Counted from the stretch's first letter, positions 17,317 to 29,852 are shown. The stretch: 64,000 nucleotides of DNA from Streptococcus sanguinis (GCF_013343115.1 NZ_CP054570.1:930001-994000), one strand, 5' to 3'. Program-made: numbers and translations. The notes: generated by a model not told the origin, from the sequence alone.

Positions 17317-17354
17317 AAAACAAGGCTAGGACTAAAATGTCCTAGCCTTGTTTT
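17317..17354. terminator. Bidirectional terminator between TraX and DUF1002 genes
   Basis: A 16-bp perfect stem (AAAACAAGGCTAGGAC with its complement, TAAAAT loop) flanked by A and T runs, serving both converging genes. Confidence 0.92.
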
Positions 17355-17368
17355 ATATAGTCTTGGAA

Positions 17369-18349
17369 TTAACCGCCAAACAATCCTTTAAAGAAGTTGA
17401 CAATGGCATTCCAGATATTAGAAAAGAAATTACCACCTTCTTGAAGGAGGCCGTTTGCATCAAAGTTGAGGTTAATATTGTTAAAAGTATCCCCTGCCTT
17501 TGAAACAATGCTGTCTTTCAAGTCACTAAGTGTCTTTGTAAAGTCAGAATCTGTAATGACTCCACTGTTTGAAAGATTGATAGCGAAATTCACGATGAGG
17601 TTGATTTGGTCACTGGTCACTGACTGAGTCAGACCGTAGTTTTTCAAGGTTTCTTCAACAATCTTACGGACATCATCTGCTGTCAGATTGCTGTTGTTCT
17701 TCTTAGCATTGGCGATGGCTGCTTTGATATCAGCCAGAGCTACGTTGAGCTTGTCTGCGTCATAGCCTTCCTTACCTGTGTTTTCAGCATTGATGCCAGA
17801 AAGGGCAGCCAGTTCTTCCTGCGCTAGGTTTTTATTTTCCTGTGGAATGGTCGCACCGTTATCTTCTAGAGAGTAGTAAATCCCTGCCAAGGCACTCTCA
17901 CCTGTTACCGGAATCGGTGCAGCAACGGTAATCTGCGCGTGCTGAACACCCAGTGTTACAGCCGCATTGCGATACATATCTTCTGTAACCTTAGTGATGT
18001 TTTGCGGAGTGACAATTTTGACCTCTAATGGCTTATTGCTGCCTAACTTCTGGATTTTTACAGAAGAATAAAGCTGCAGGCTAGGGTCGTTAGCAACATC
18101 CATGATTTTAGAGTAGACTTCTGGAGTCATGGTCTTAAGTGGCTTGTTGTCACTAGATGAATTGTAGCCCAACATCTGCAAGGTCTGCTGTTTTTGGCTT
18201 TCATCTAAGGAATAACCCAGCACATACTCAGGCTGCACGTAAGTCTCATCAATGACTTTCTGAACATTTGAATCGGCAGCTGCGGTCGATACAGTAAACA
18301 GAGTAGCCAGCAAGGCTCCTGCTGTCATTAAAGTTTTTTTGAATTTCAT
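17369..18349 (-). CDS. Secreted DUF1002 domain protein
   Basis: A 326-residue exported protein. Residues 1-25 are a Sec signal peptide ending TVSTAAA-D, with no lipobox. The mature part matches the DUF1002 pattern (EYVLGYSLDESQKQQTLQ, an ITVAAPIPVTGESALAG strand, and Asn/Lys-rich helical linkers). The last 20 residues are an amphipathic Phe/Trp-rich helix (FFSNIWNAIVNFFKGLFGG) that could bind membranes. Function unknown. It is monocistronic with a 276-base upstream region. Confidence 0.85.
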   Translation of the reverse strand: MKFKKTLMTAGALLATLFTVSTAAADSNVQKVIDETYVQPEYVLGYSLDESQKQQTLQMLGYNSSSDNKPLKTMTPEVYSKIMDVANDPSLQLYSSVKIQKLGSNKPLEVKIVTPQNITKVTEDMYRNAAVTLGVQHAQITVAAPIPVTGESALAGIYYSLEDNGATIPQENKNLAQEELAALSGINAENTGKEGYDADKLNVALADIKAAIANAKKNNSNLTADDVRKIVEETLKNYGLTQSVTSDQINLIVNFAINLSNSGVITDSDFTKTLSDLKDSIVSKAGDTFNNINLNFDANGLLQEGGNFFSNIWNAIVNFFKGLFGG

Positions 18350-18515
18350 ATTTTTTTCCTCTTTTCCTCCTGCTATAGTTTCCCAAATTCTATAGCTTTT
18401 TTCGCAACAAACTTTCTATCTGACTGCCTCGAATCCCTGTTTCTTGAGCTTGTGATTTCCGCTCCTTTTGATATTCAGAGTGCTTCAGCTTGTTTGCTGC
18501 AATGATGGAGTTATT

Positions 18516-18546
18516 ATTATCTCATCCATTAAGTGCTTGAGATAAT
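18516..18546. repeat. Inverted repeat upstream of the DUF1002 gene
   Basis: ATTATCTCA (18516-18524) and TGAGATAAT (18538-18546) are exact complements 13 bases apart, in the gap between the DUF1002 promoter region and the DUF915 gene. It could be an operator; no function is assigned. The rest of 18350-18583 shows no reading frame. Confidence 0.6.
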
Positions 18547-18583
18547 AGATACATTTTACAATATTTCTCAAAGAAGTTCAAAG

Positions 18584-18619
18584 AAAAAACAGTCACTGGA
18601 TTTGCTTGCCAGTAACTGC
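18584..18619 (-). terminator. Terminator after the anchored DUF915 hydrolase
   Basis: CAGT(T)ACTGGC and CCAGTGACTG pair on the minus strand, followed by TTTTTT, just after the stop codon. Confidence 0.7.
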
Positions 18620-18625
18620 TCTTTT

Positions 18626-19480
18626 CTACTTTTTCCAAAGGAAATCAATTAATAACTCGTCTACTTCTGGATTCTCATGCAATTGACTGTGCTGAGCCAA
18701 CTGACCTGTAATTTTCTTTTCCTGGTAAGATTTGGCATTCTCAACTAGGAGATATTTGAGGCTACGGGAAGAGGTATTGAGTACGGAGCCATCGGATTCG
18801 TTTTTAAAATCACCATAAATGTTCAGAACATCTACCTGCTCTTGCGGGTAAACTTCTCGTAATCCCAGTAGTTTTTGATAAGTCTGGCTCATAGCACTAG
18901 GCTGGCCAGTTTGGTCGTCTAGGATACTCAAATCTTCAGGCAAGTCTCTTCCTTGCAGACCATTAACATGGTTGGCAATATTGACCTGCTTTTGCAGCTC
19001 GGGCAGCTTTTCATCCTGACCGTTCTCCAGCATATAAAAGAGGATGGACATATTTCCCATCGAATGGCCTACCAGATTCATCTTCTTAAAACCATAAGTT
19101 TCTTGTAGCTTGCGAATCACAGCTGCTGCATACCTACCATCTTGAGCGTAGTCGGCATTGCGGTTATCTTCATAGTTTACCTTGATAATAGGATTGATTG
19201 CACCTTTCGGTATCTCGCCTAATAAGCTTACTTGACCGTTTTTACTGACATTTGCTGTGATAATTGTCTGAGTGACTCCAGCCTTTTTGGCTGCCTCTGT
19301 CATATGATTTTCAGCATTAGAGCTGGATCCAAAACCGTGGAAAAACAAGGTCGGCGTTGTTGACTGCACAAATTGTTTTGTATTGAGGCTAGTGGCTTCT
19401 TTATGGTTGTAAAAAGCTGTTAGACCGGCAATTGTCACCAAGACCAGAATGAGGAGCTTAAAAGCAAGTTTCTTGTTCAT
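18626..19480 (-). CDS. Membrane-anchored alpha/beta hydrolase, DUF915 family
   Basis: A 284-residue hydrolase with an N-terminal signal anchor (residues 5-24, LAFKLLILVLVTIAGLTAFY) and an extracellular catalytic domain. TLFFHGFGSSSNAENHM forms the oxyanion region, LVGHSMGNMS the nucleophile elbow, and late Asp and His (ESDGSVLN, LAQHSQLHEN) complete the triad. It is a paralogue of the cytoplasmic protein at 10762-11562 but on the other side of the membrane. Cell-surface lipid or ester hydrolysis is plausible; the substrate is unknown. Confidence 0.85.
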   Translation of the reverse strand: MNKKLAFKLLILVLVTIAGLTAFYNHKEATSLNTKQFVQSTTPTLFFHGFGSSSNAENHMTEAAKKAGVTQTIITANVSKNGQVSLLGEIPKGAINPIIKVNYEDNRNADYAQDGRYAAAVIRKLQETYGFKKMNLVGHSMGNMSILFYMLENGQDEKLPELQKQVNIANHVNGLQGRDLPEDLSILDDQTGQPSAMSQTYQKLLGLREVYPQEQVDVLNIYGDFKNESDGSVLNTSSRSLKYLLVENAKSYQEKKITGQLAQHSQLHENPEVDELLIDFLWKK

Positions 19481-19565
19481 TTTTCATTCCTTTTTATGAT
19501 AGATGTACAAAATTATATCATGTATCTATCATGGTTACAAATATCTGGATTATTACTTCACCATC

Positions 19566-19596
19566 AAAAAAGAAAGAAGCTTAACTACTTCTTTCT
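19566..19596 (-). terminator. Terminator of the glyA-YejK-lysozyme-like operon
   Basis: AGAAAGAAG and CTTCTTTCT pair and are followed on the minus strand by TTTTTT; the stem begins within the last codon of the gene. Confidence 0.8.
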
Positions 19597-20197
19597 AAAA
19601 CCATTTTAAGAGGCGCATGATATGCATGTTCATCTTGACCTGACGGGAATAATAATAATTACCGCCGTTGATATAGAGCTCTGGTCCGTGAAAAATTGAA
19701 ATCAGGTTATAGTAGCCGTAGGTCTTGCCAGTTACATTTCCTAAGCTTGGCGCTACTACATCTTTGGAATATTTCTTAGCCAGCTCCAGCGTATTTTCGC
19801 CACCGTTTTTAGCGACGTAGTTGATATAGGCCTGACCGAAATTATAGGCTTGTACAGCTGTCCAAACATCCACCTTTTTCTCGCTGGCCAACTCTAGGTT
19901 ATCAGACAAGGTCTGAACGCCCTGGCGAATACTTTCTTTGTTGTCCGTAATGGCATTAGTCTGACCAGTCGCGCTTTCACTGGACTGCATGACATCAGTG
20001 TCTTTTCCCTTTGTCTCTGTATAAATCATGGCCAGAACCAATTCTTCATTGGCCGCTGTGTCCTGCTCGTCCAGCACTTCTCTGACTAAGCTCTGATACT
20101 TCATGACTTGTTTGACATCATGATGAACCTGATAAATTTTATAGCCGGCAAATAGCACGAAAAGGACTAAAATCAGTCTTCTTAGAAATTTAAACAT
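19595..20197 (-). CDS. Lysozyme-like membrane-anchored muramidase (Pmp23-type)
   Basis: A 200-residue protein with an N-terminal anchor ([15 protein letters not shown]) and an extracellular lysozyme-like domain. [21 protein letters not shown] carries the catalytic glutamate in the ExxG/K context of bacterial lysozyme-like proteins; [14 protein letters not shown] and [12 protein letters not shown] are later family blocks. Pneumococcal Pmp23, encoded at the same position after glyA, is linked to cell division and wall structure. The start overlaps the stop of the upstream nucleoid gene by one base. Confidence 0.85.
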   Translation of the reverse strand: MFKFLRRLILVLFVLFAGYKIYQVHHDVKQVMKYQSLVREVLDEQDTAANEELVLAMIYTETKGKDTDVMQSSESATGQTNAITDNKESIRQGVQTLSDNLELASEKKVDVWTAVQAYNFGQAYINYVAKNGGENTLELAKKYSKDVVAPSLGNVTGKTYGYYNLISIFHGPELYINGGNYYYSRQVKMNMHIMRLLKWF

Positions 20198-21171
20198 TAT
20201 TTATTTTGGATATCCTCGATGTTCTTAATCAAAATAGAATAGGTTCCGTTGTCGTTCTGGATAAATTCTACAGACTCTGCGTCCTGATAGACATTATTAG
20301 GAACGATGAGCTCAATTCCATTTGAAAGGGAGAGTTTCTGATTTTCGAACTTTTTCTTCTGGCGGCTGCTGTCAATCTCATCAAACTTGACTGGCTCAGG
20401 AATAGCTTCCTTGACTTGGTCAATAAAGGTAAGTCGGGCAGTTAGATTGCTGTCAAAAAGATCATCGGCCAGTTTCTCAGGCGACAATTCGTCGTTTTCT
20501 TCCAGATTTTTGAAAATACTGGATTTAACCTTAGACTGAAACTGGAAATCGTCTTTGTTAAAACTTTCGGCAACTTTTTGAGCAGTCTTCTCAAGCGCTT
20601 TGATTGATTTCTTGGCTGAGATTGTCGGATTGACCTGCAAGAGATTGTCCGACATATAATTGAGAAAGGCACCGTTATACTTGATGCGTTTTTCAATCAG
20701 ATGGTACTTGCGAGACTTGAGATTGATGACCAAAGCCTCGTCTGCACCTGTACCAAATCCAGGTAAATTGTTCTGCGTCAGCTTGATAGGATTGTCCACC
20801 TCACCACCCAAGTGGGTCAGAGTTTCCCGCAGAGCAATCCGCAGAAAAGCGAAGTGTTCCACACCTTCTTTGTCAAACTGGACAAAAATCAAATCATTGG
20901 TTTTCTGGTTTTCACTGACAGAAAACTCCTCCTGCCAGAGCTTGGCCACTGTCACTGATGTTTCTAGTAGGTCGTCTGAAAGATGGGCTAAAAAGACGTT
21001 TTCGGGATCGAAAACACCTGTTTTAGCATCGTCAGAATAGACCCGCTCAATCTTCTTGCGCAGGTATTCTTCAATCTTAGGAGTAATGTTGAGAAACTTA
21101 TCCGCCAGCAGCAGTTCGGTATCAGCTGGGCTGAATTGATGAATAATCGCTTTTTTTACGTAAATATCCAT
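20197..21171 (-). CDS. Nucleoid-associated protein, YejK/NdpA family
   Basis: A 324-residue soluble protein matching the 37-kDa nucleoid-associated family (N-terminal [15 protein letters not shown], central [17 protein letters not shown] and [18 protein letters not shown]). In E. coli YejK associates with the nucleoid and topoisomerases; the streptococcal role is not defined. It lies 1 base after the glyA stop and overlaps the next gene by one base, so it is translationally coupled on both sides. Confidence 0.85.
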   Translation of the reverse strand: MDIYVKKAIIHQFSPADTELLLADKFLNITPKIEEYLRKKIERVYSDDAKTGVFDPENVFLAHLSDDLLETSVTVAKLWQEEFSVSENQKTNDLIFVQFDKEGVEHFAFLRIALRETLTHLGGEVDNPIKLTQNNLPGFGTGADEALVINLKSRKYHLIEKRIKYNGAFLNYMSDNLLQVNPTISAKKSIKALEKTAQKVAESFNKDDFQFQSKVKSSIFKNLEENDELSPEKLADDLFDSNLTARLTFIDQVKEAIPEPVKFDEIDSSRQKKKFENQKLSLSNGIELIVPNNVYQDAESVEFIQNDNGTYSILIKNIEDIQNK

Positions 21172-21172
21172 C

Positions 21173-22435
21173 TTAGTTTAAGCCCTCATAGAGTGGAAAA
21201 GCGTCCGTCAATTCTCGAACTTCTGCCCGCACCTGATTCAGCACCGCTTCGTTTTCAGCGTTTTCCAGAGCCTTGATAATGAGCTCGGCTACCTTGATGC
21301 TTTCCGTTACACCAAAGCCTCGAGCTGCAATAGCTGCTGTACCGATACGAATTCCGCTAGTCTTAAATGGTGACAAAGTCTCGTAAGGGATGGAGTTTTT
21401 ATTGAGCGTAATATTGACCTCATCCAAGAGATTTTGAGCGACTTTCCCATTTTCTACAACCTTAGTGACATCCACTAGGAAAAGGTGATTTTCAGTACCG
21501 TCAGAAATCACACGGAACTTGTCATGCTGACGGAAGACTTGAGCCATAGCTTGGGCATTGTCCAAAATCTGCTGAGCATAAACCTTGAAAGCTGGGTCCA
21601 GTACTTCTTTAAAGGCAACCGCTTTGGCTGCAATAACGTGCTCTAATGGTCCGCCTTGAATGCCTGGGAAGATAGCTGAGTTGATTTTCTTAGCTAATTC
21701 TTCATCGTTTGTCAAAATCAAGCCACCGCGAGGCCCGCGCAAGGTCTTGTGGGTCGTCGTGGTTGTGATATCCGCGTAAGGCACAGGGCTAGGATGGAGA
21801 CCTGCAGCAACCAAACCAGCGATGTGAGCCATGTCAACCATAAGCTTGGCACCTACAGCGTCAGCGATTTCACGGAATTTTGAAAAGTCGATGATATGAG
21901 AATAGGCTGAAGCACCTGCCACAATCAGCTTAGGCTGAACCTCTTTGGCTTGCTGGAGGATGGCATCAAAGTCCAACAATTCTGTTTCGGGATCAACACT
22001 ATAGGATACAAAATTATAGGTTTGACCAGAAAAGCTGACTGATGCACCATGAGTCAAGTGGCCGCCAGCAGACAGATCCATGCCCATAACTGTATCGCCT
22101 GGCTCAATCAAAGCCATATAAGCAGCGCAATTAGCCTGGCTACCTGAGTGAGGCTGAACATTAGCAAACTTGGCACCAAAGATTTCCTTGGCTCGTTCAA
22201 TTGCCAGACTCTCAATCACATCCACTACATCTGTCCCACCATAGTAACGGCGACCTGGGTAGCCTTCAGCGTACTTATTGGTCAAAATAGAACCTTGAGC
22301 GGCCATGACAGCTTTAGAAACGACATTTTCTGAAGCGATCAGCTCAATATTATGCTGCTGACGTTCTTCTTCTTTAGCAACTGCTTCCCAAATCTCTGGG
22401 TCAAATGCTTTGTAGTCTTCTTGGTCAAAAATCAT
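21173..22435 (-). CDS. glyA: Serine hydroxymethyltransferase
   Basis: A 420-residue pyridoxal phosphate enzyme that interconverts serine and glycine with tetrahydrofolate, supplying one-carbon units. Markers are [15 protein letters not shown] near the start, [11 protein letters not shown], and the PLP lysine in [14 protein letters not shown]. Full length for the family. Upstream comes an unusual 165-residue gene, where related streptococci place an acetyltransferase; downstream are the YejK and lysozyme-like genes. Confidence 0.97.
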   Translation of the reverse strand: MIFDQEDYKAFDPEIWEAVAKEEERQQHNIELIASENVVSKAVMAAQGSILTNKYAEGYPGRRYYGGTDVVDVIESLAIERAKEIFGAKFANVQPHSGSQANCAAYMALIEPGDTVMGMDLSAGGHLTHGASVSFSGQTYNFVSYSVDPETELLDFDAILQQAKEVQPKLIVAGASAYSHIIDFSKFREIADAVGAKLMVDMAHIAGLVAAGLHPSPVPYADITTTTTHKTLRGPRGGLILTNDEELAKKINSAIFPGIQGGPLEHVIAAKAVAFKEVLDPAFKVYAQQILDNAQAMAQVFRQHDKFRVISDGTENHLFLVDVTKVVENGKVAQNLLDEVNITLNKNSIPYETLSPFKTSGIRIGTAAIAARGFGVTESIKVAELIIKALENAENEAVLNQVRAEVRELTDAFPLYEGLN

Positions 22436-22449
22436 AAGGTGTCTCCTTT

Positions 22450-22947
22450 TTAATTCTTATTATCATTTCCAATAGAAATTGTTGTACCGATAGCTGTAGC
22501 TAATGCAAAAATAGCAAAAGCTGCGATGAGCTGAAATGACTTGTTTGACTTACCCAACCAGATTTTATTCTCAGTATCTTTTGCAGCTATTTTATCAGAA
22601 AGCACACACATTTTATCAATCAGGTACTGCTTTTCTTCAAAAGAATGATTGTCTTTATCTAATTCTTTTTTTAGTGAATCAATAATTGATTTGCAAATCT
22701 CAATGTAATTGTTTTGACTATTGTCGTTAGATAAGATAGTTTTATCAATCACCTCTTTATAATTTTGAACAATTTCTTTCATGTTTTCTGAAAAATTAGG
22801 AAACTGTTCAATTGCTTGTTTAGCTACTTCAGGATCAATATTGTTTAGGATTGATGCAAAAGACAGTAGCTTGTCTTTTGTAACATGTCGAAAACTAGGA
22901 ACATTAAGATAATTTAGCAACTCTTTTTCACTATTAATTTTTTTCAT
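22450..22947 (-). CDS. Hypothetical protein with C-terminal membrane helix
   Basis: A 165-residue protein, not recognised. Residues 1-130 are charged and helical ([22 protein letters not shown] suggests a coiled coil), and residues 134-158 form one hydrophobic segment ([20 protein letters not shown]) near the C-terminus, so the protein looks tail-anchored. It is clearly more AT-rich than its neighbours, with Asn and Lys frequent. It sits between tsaC and glyA, a slot holding an acetyltransferase gene in related genomes, which suggests gene replacement by transfer. RBS: GGAAG with ATG at 22947. Confidence 0.75.
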   Translation of the reverse strand: MKKINSEKELLNYLNVPSFRHVTKDKLLSFASILNNIDPEVAKQAIEQFPNFSENMKEIVQNYKEVIDKTILSNDNSQNNYIEICKSIIDSLKKELDKDNHSFEEKQYLIDKMCVLSDKIAAKDTENKIWLGKSNKSFQLIAAFAIFALATAIGTTISIGNDNKN

Positions 22948-22978
22948 AATAAAACTTCCTTGCTTTAATAAAATTGGA

Positions 22979-23569
22979 TTAAAATTTTATATCATTTACT
23001 TGGGCGAGAATATCCTCGCGAGTAATCGCTCCCTGGCGTAAAATAAGAGCCTTTTCTCCTGACAAGTCCAGAATAGTTGAATCTTGACCTGTCAAAGTAG
23101 CATCATCTTCTACTCCCGAGACCTCCTCTTGAAAATCCATCATAATCTGCTGGAAAGAAGTTCCACTAGCTTTTCCAGAAAGATTGGCGGATGGACCAAT
23201 CAAGGGCCCGTACTTGCGAATCAAGTCAAGCGTAACCGGATGCTTAGGAATCCGAAAGCCCACAGTTTCCATACCTGAGTTGATCCAAGTCGGCACTCGG
23301 TCATTAGCTTGAAGGATAATAGTCAAAGGCCCAGGCAGAAAGGCTTGATAGAGTTGCTTCAGATAACTGGGCTGTTTCTTAGAAAAAGCATAAATCTCTT
23401 CTAAACTCGCCACATTGAGATTAAGAGCCTTGTCACGAGGTCTTCGTTTTAATTCGTAGACTCGCTCAACTGCCTCTTCATTTAAAGCCTGAGCAAAGAG
23501 GCCATAAACAGTTTCTGTCGGCAGGACAACCGCTCCACTGGCCGCTAGAATCTTTTCTATCTTATCCAT
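22979..23569 (-). CDS. tsaC: L-threonylcarbamoyladenylate synthase (Sua5/YrdC family)
   Basis: A 196-residue YrdC-domain protein that makes threonylcarbamoyl-AMP from threonine, bicarbonate and ATP for the t6A37 tRNA modification. It has VVLPTETVYGLFA, the ELKRRPRDKAL phosphate-binding segment and GPSANLSGKASGT. The C-terminal Sua5 domain is absent, so it is the short form. The ATG at 23569 overlaps the prmC end by 8 bases; the longer frame upstream lies wholly inside prmC and is unlikely. Confidence 0.92.
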   Translation of the reverse strand: MDKIEKILAASGAVVLPTETVYGLFAQALNEEAVERVYELKRRPRDKALNLNVASLEEIYAFSKKQPSYLKQLYQAFLPGPLTIILQANDRVPTWINSGMETVGFRIPKHPVTLDLIRKYGPLIGPSANLSGKASGTSFQQIMMDFQEEVSGVEDDATLTGQDSTILDLSGEKALILRQGAITREDILAQVNDIKF

Positions 23570-24392
23570 TGTCCATCGCCACCATCCTATCTTTGCCAAA
23601 TTGATCTTTCAGGACTCGGATTCGTTTTTGAGGGAAGTTTTTTTCCAGCAACTCCCTGACACCGTCTCCTTGCTTGTAACCAATTTCCAGATAGATTTTT
23701 CCTATTTTTGTCAGATAGTCTCCTGCCTGCTCGGCTATTTTCCGATAGACGGCATAGCCATCTTCCTCAGCAAAAAGGGCCATGTGAGGCTCTGAGGTCA
23801 AAACATTGAGTCCGACTTCGTCTTTATCTGCTTCTGAAATATAGGGCGGGTTAGAGACGATAATGTCAAATTTTCCTTGAATTGCATCCAAGCAATCAGA
23901 CTGGACAAAAACAAGGTTAAGTCCGCTGGATTGAGCATTTTCTGCTGCTAAGGCAAGAGCATCGCCAGAGAGATCAGAAGCAGTAATCTGCCAGTCTGGA
24001 CGGCTGTTTGCCAGTGCCAAAGCAATGGCTCCGCTACCCGTTCCGATATCCAAGACAGACAGAGAACTTTCAGGATTTTCTGACAAAATCAGCTCCACCA
24101 GCTCCTCCGTCTCAGGCCTTGGAATCAGAACTCGCTCGTCCACCTTGAGAGTCAAGCCGTGAAAGTCACTGCTGCCAATGATATATTGAGCCGGCTTATG
24201 GGCAAGCAGCTGCTCTTGAATTGCTTTTAGCTGTTTACGGTCTTCCTGGCTGACTTCTGTCCGAAGTTTGAGAACAAAGTCGGTAAAGGAGAGCTTATTG
24301 AGAGCTCGATAAACGAAAGACAGGCTTTCTGCTTCTTCTCCCGCTGCTACTAACTCCTGCTCTAGCTCCACCAAATATTGAGCCAATGTCAT
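23562..24392 (-). CDS. prmC: Release factor glutamine methyltransferase
   Basis: A 276-residue SAM-dependent methyltransferase that methylates the GGQ glutamine of release factors 1 and 2. The SAM loop VLDIGTGSGAIALAL and the catalytic NPPY motif (DIIVSNPPYISE) are clear. It is translationally coupled to prfA, whose product is its substrate, through a one-base TAATG overlap. Confidence 0.95.
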   Translation of the reverse strand: MTLAQYLVELEQELVAAGEEAESLSFVYRALNKLSFTDFVLKLRTEVSQEDRKQLKAIQEQLLAHKPAQYIIGSSDFHGLTLKVDERVLIPRPETEELVELILSENPESSLSVLDIGTGSGAIALALANSRPDWQITASDLSGDALALAAENAQSSGLNLVFVQSDCLDAIQGKFDIIVSNPPYISEADKDEVGLNVLTSEPHMALFAEEDGYAVYRKIAEQAGDYLTKIGKIYLEIGYKQGDGVRELLEKNFPQKRIRVLKDQFGKDRMVAMDNG

Positions 24393-25471
24393 TATTTATT
24401 CAGCTCTTCTAGTTTTTGCGTTTGGTCATAGAGAACCAGAGCGTCAACGACTTCATCCAGTTTGCCAGCTAAAATCGTGTCCAGCTTTTGCAAGGTCAAG
24501 CCGATACGGTGATCTGTCACTCGATTTTGCGGAAAATTATAGGTGCGAATCCGCTCTGAGCGATCACCTGTACCAATTGTGGACTTGCGCTCTGCATCCT
24601 GCTCATCTTGAGCGATTTGAGCAAAGTGGTCTGCTACACGAGCTCGGATGATTTTCATAGCCTTATCCCGGTTCTTCTGCTGAGTACGCTCTTCCTGCAT
24701 TTCAACCTTGATATTGGTAGGCAGATGGACGATACGAACAGCAGTTGCAACCTTATTGACGTTCTGTCCGCCAGCACCAGATGCATGGTAGATGTCAACG
24801 CGCAGATCTTTAGGATCAATGTCGTATTCTACTTCTTCGATTTCTGGCATAACCAAGACAGTTGCTGTGGAAGTATGAACGCGACCTTGGCTTTCTGTTA
24901 CAGGAACCCGCTGTACGCGGTGAGCACCTGATTCATACTTAAGCTTTGAGTAGACCGACTGACCCGAAACCATAGCGACTACTTCCTTGATCCCGCCTAC
25001 ACCATTATAAGAAGCCTCCATGACTTCGAAGCGCCAGCCTTGGCTTTCAGCATATTTTTGATACATCTGCAAGAGGTCACCAGCAAACAACTGCGCTTCG
25101 TCTCCTCCCGCAGCCCCGCGGATTTCAAGGATAATATTCTTATCATCGTTTGGATCCTTCGGTAAAAGGAGGATTTTTAGTTTTTCCTCGTATTCCTCTT
25201 TTTCAGCCTTGGCATCTTTAAGCTCTTGCTTAGCCATTTCTTCCAAGTCAGCATCACCAGAGGCGTCTTTTATCATTTCTTCAGCGTCTGTGATGTTTTG
25301 AAGGACTTTTTTATACTCACGGTAAGCTGTCACTGTATCGCGGGTGCTGGCTTCTTCCTTAGAAAGCTCCATAAAACGCTTGGTATCGCTGACTACATCA
25401 GGGTCGCTTAGGAGTTCACCAAGTTCTTCATAGCGATCTTCAACTGCTTGTAACTGTTCATAGATGTTCAT
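24392..25471 (-). CDS. prfA: Peptide chain release factor 1
   Basis: A 359-residue class I release factor recognising UAA and UAG. The GGQ catalytic loop ([13 protein letters not shown]) is present and is the methylation target of the neighbouring PrmC. The anticodon-mimic PxT/PVT region is seen in [12 protein letters not shown]. Coupled downstream to prmC and about 36 bases after tdk. Confidence 0.97.
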   Translation of the reverse strand: MNIYEQLQAVEDRYEELGELLSDPDVVSDTKRFMELSKEEASTRDTVTAYREYKKVLQNITDAEEMIKDASGDADLEEMAKQELKDAKAEKEEYEEKLKILLLPKDPNDDKNIILEIRGAAGGDEAQLFAGDLLQMYQKYAESQGWRFEVMEASYNGVGGIKEVVAMVSGQSVYSKLKYESGAHRVQRVPVTESQGRVHTSTATVLVMPEIEEVEYDIDPKDLRVDIYHASGAGGQNVNKVATAVRIVHLPTNIKVEMQEERTQQKNRDKAMKIIRARVADHFAQIAQDEQDAERKSTIGTGDRSERIRTYNFPQNRVTDHRIGLTLQKLDTILAGKLDEVVDALVLYDQTQKLEELNK

Positions 25472-25507
25472 AGATTTTTCATCATCTCCTTTGTTTCTAT
25501 CGTAGGA

Positions 25508-26080
25508 TTACTTAATGTCGGGGTTAAAATAGTGCTTGCGGCAGACTGAGATATAGGTCTCGTGGCCGCCAATTTTAATCTGCTCACCATCATAAACTGG
25601 TTTTCCGTTATCAGTCCGTAAAACCATAGTGGCCTTGCGAGAGCAATATTGGCAAATGGTTTTGATCTCCTCAATCTTGTCAGCCAAGAGCAAGAGGTGC
25701 TTGGAACCTTCGAAGAGTTCATTGCGAAAATCGTTCTTCAGACCAAAAGCCATAACTGGAACATCTAGCTCATCCACCACTCTAGCCAAATCATAGACAT
25801 GATGGCGTTTCAAGAACTGAGCCTCATCAATCAAAACGCAATAAGGCTTCTCAGGCAGCTGTTGGATATAGCCAAAAATATCCGTCTGATCTTCAATAGC
25901 CATAGCATTCCGCTTCATACCGATACGACTAGAAACGACACCAAAGCCGTCGCGGGTATCAACAGCCGAGGTCATGATAACCACGCTCTTGCCTTGTTCT
26001 TCATAATTGTGAGCCACTTTCAAAATTTCAATGGTCTTGCCCGAATTCATCGTGCCATATTTGTAGTATAACTGAGCCAT
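25508..26080 (-). CDS. tdk: Thymidine kinase
   Basis: A 190-residue type II thymidine kinase for deoxythymidine salvage. It has the P-loop GTMNSGKT, the Walker [10 protein letters not shown] with the catalytic Glu, and a lasso zinc site (CQYCSRKA and CRKHYF supplying four Cys/His ligands). First gene of the tdk-prfA-prmC-tsaC series. Confidence 0.96.
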   Translation of the reverse strand: MAQLYYKYGTMNSGKTIEILKVAHNYEEQGKSVVIMTSAVDTRDGFGVVSSRIGMKRNAMAIEDQTDIFGYIQQLPEKPYCVLIDEAQFLKRHHVYDLARVVDELDVPVMAFGLKNDFRNELFEGSKHLLLLADKIEEIKTICQYCSRKATMVLRTDNGKPVYDGEQIKIGGHETYISVCRKHYFNPDIK

Positions 26081-26203
26081 AATTTAAATCTTTGCTAATT
26101 CACTATCTCCATTTTTACTTCACATTATTTTACCATAATTCACTACTCTTTAAAACCTCATTTGTGATAAAATAATAATAACGAAATAAAGGAGGCAGAA
26201 AAT

Positions 26204-26386
26204 ATGCCATTTGTTAGAATTGATTTGTTTGAAGGACGTACTCTGGAGCAGAAAAAAGCTCTTGCCAAGGAAGTAACTGAAGCCGTTGTCAGAAATACTG
26301 GCGCACCTCAGTCTGCTGTTCATGTCATTATTAACGACATGCCAGAAGGAACCTACTTCCCACAAGGTCAAATGCGAAAAAAATAA
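26204..26386 (+). CDS. 4-oxalocrotonate tautomerase family protein
   Basis: A 60-residue tautomerase with the catalytic N-terminal proline (MPFVRIDLFEGRTLEQK; Pro1 after Met removal) and a conserved Arg39-like region (SAVHVIINDMPEGTYF). The physiological substrate in streptococci is unknown, since no catechol pathway is present. AAAGGAGG precedes the ATG. It is divergent from tdk and monocistronic. Confidence 0.9.
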   Translation: MPFVRIDLFEGRTLEQKKALAKEVTEAVVRNTGAPQSAVHVIINDMPEGTYFPQGQMRKK

Positions 26387-26391
26387 AAAAG

Positions 26392-26432
26392 AAAAGTCAG
26401 CAGTTTATATCCCTATAAACTGCTGACTTTTT
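26392..26432. terminator. Bidirectional terminator between the tautomerase and GH1 genes
   Basis: AAAAGTCAGCAGTTTATA and its exact complement give an 18-bp stem with a TCCC loop and flanking A/T runs; it directly abuts the GH1 stop codon. Confidence 0.92.
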
Positions 26433-29143
<2,711 letters not shown>

Positions 29144-29156
29144 TAGAAAAACCTCC

Positions 29157-29447
29157 TTAAGATATTGCTTTAATTAATTGAAAGATATTCTTACAATCTC
29201 CCATTGCATAATCCATGGCTGGAATGGTGGCAACAGGTTTTGATACTGTCTCTTTGACCGAATCAAGTTTATAAGAGACCTGAGGACCTAATAAAATCAC
29301 ATCATATTCCTGAGCATAATCTTGATAGTCCATCAATCCGACCGCTTTGATATCGAGGTCAATACCTTGGTCATTTGCATATTGCTCCATTTTTTTCATC
29401 AGGATGCTCGTGGACATACCAGCTGCACATATTAATAAGATTTTCAT
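29157..29447 (-). CDS. PTS lactose/cellobiose-type EIIB
   Basis: A 96-residue EIIB with the phosphorylated cysteine at residue 7 (LLICAAGMSTS), the hallmark P-loop of this family. It passes phosphate from IIA to the incoming sugar. It overlaps the upstream IIA gene by four bases. Confidence 0.93.
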   Translation of the reverse strand: MKILLICAAGMSTSILMKKMEQYANDQGIDLDIKAVGLMDYQDYAQEYDVILLGPQVSYKLDSVKETVSKPVATIPAMDYAMGDCKNIFQLIKAIS

Positions 29448-29776
29448 TGTCTTTCTCCTTCTCGATTGGAATACAGCTCAATCATCTCAGTGATAAGGTC
29501 AATGGCCAAAAGACTGGTCATAAAATGGTCTTGCGCATGAACAAGCAGTATACTCAACTGATGACCGTTTCCTTGTGCTTCTTCCTGCAATAAATCTGTT
29601 TGGGAATGATGGGCCTTTAAAATAACACTATTTGCCTCATCCATTAATTCCTTAGCTGCATCAAATTCTGCTAGTTTTGCTTTTTTAAGTGCTTCAAAAG
29701 CTAAGGATCGGGCTGCACCAGAATTGGCAATTAAGGACATGGCAATAATCTCCGCTGAACTATTCCATTCTTCCAT
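29444..29776 (-). CDS. PTS lactose/cellobiose-type EIIA
   Basis: A 110-residue helical EIIA with the active histidine at residue 80 in LLVHAQDHFMTS. First gene of the PTS-GH1 operon, with an AAAGGAGGAG ribosome site and a promoter flanked by a cre-like site. Confidence 0.93.
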   Translation of the reverse strand: MEEWNSSAEIIAMSLIANSGAARSLAFEALKKAKLAEFDAAKELMDEANSVILKAHHSQTDLLQEEAQGNGHQLSILLVHAQDHFMTSLLAIDLITEMIELYSNREGERQ

Positions 29777-29811
29777 ACAAGCTCCTCCTTTCCAGTTGAC
29801 TTCTTACCCAC

Positions 29812-29852
29812 AGTTTACTATAGCTCTATTCCACTGTCAAAAACGTTTACAT
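29812..29852 (-). promoter_or_regulatory. PTS operon promoter with cre-like site
   Basis: The minus strand has -35 TTGACA (29835-29840), a 17-base spacer and -10 TAAACT (29812-29817). ATGTAAACGTTTTTG (29838-29852) overlaps the -35 box and matches the CcpA site consensus except for the last conserved C. The remaining 29853-30147 region is AT-rich with no reading frame. Confidence 0.65.
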
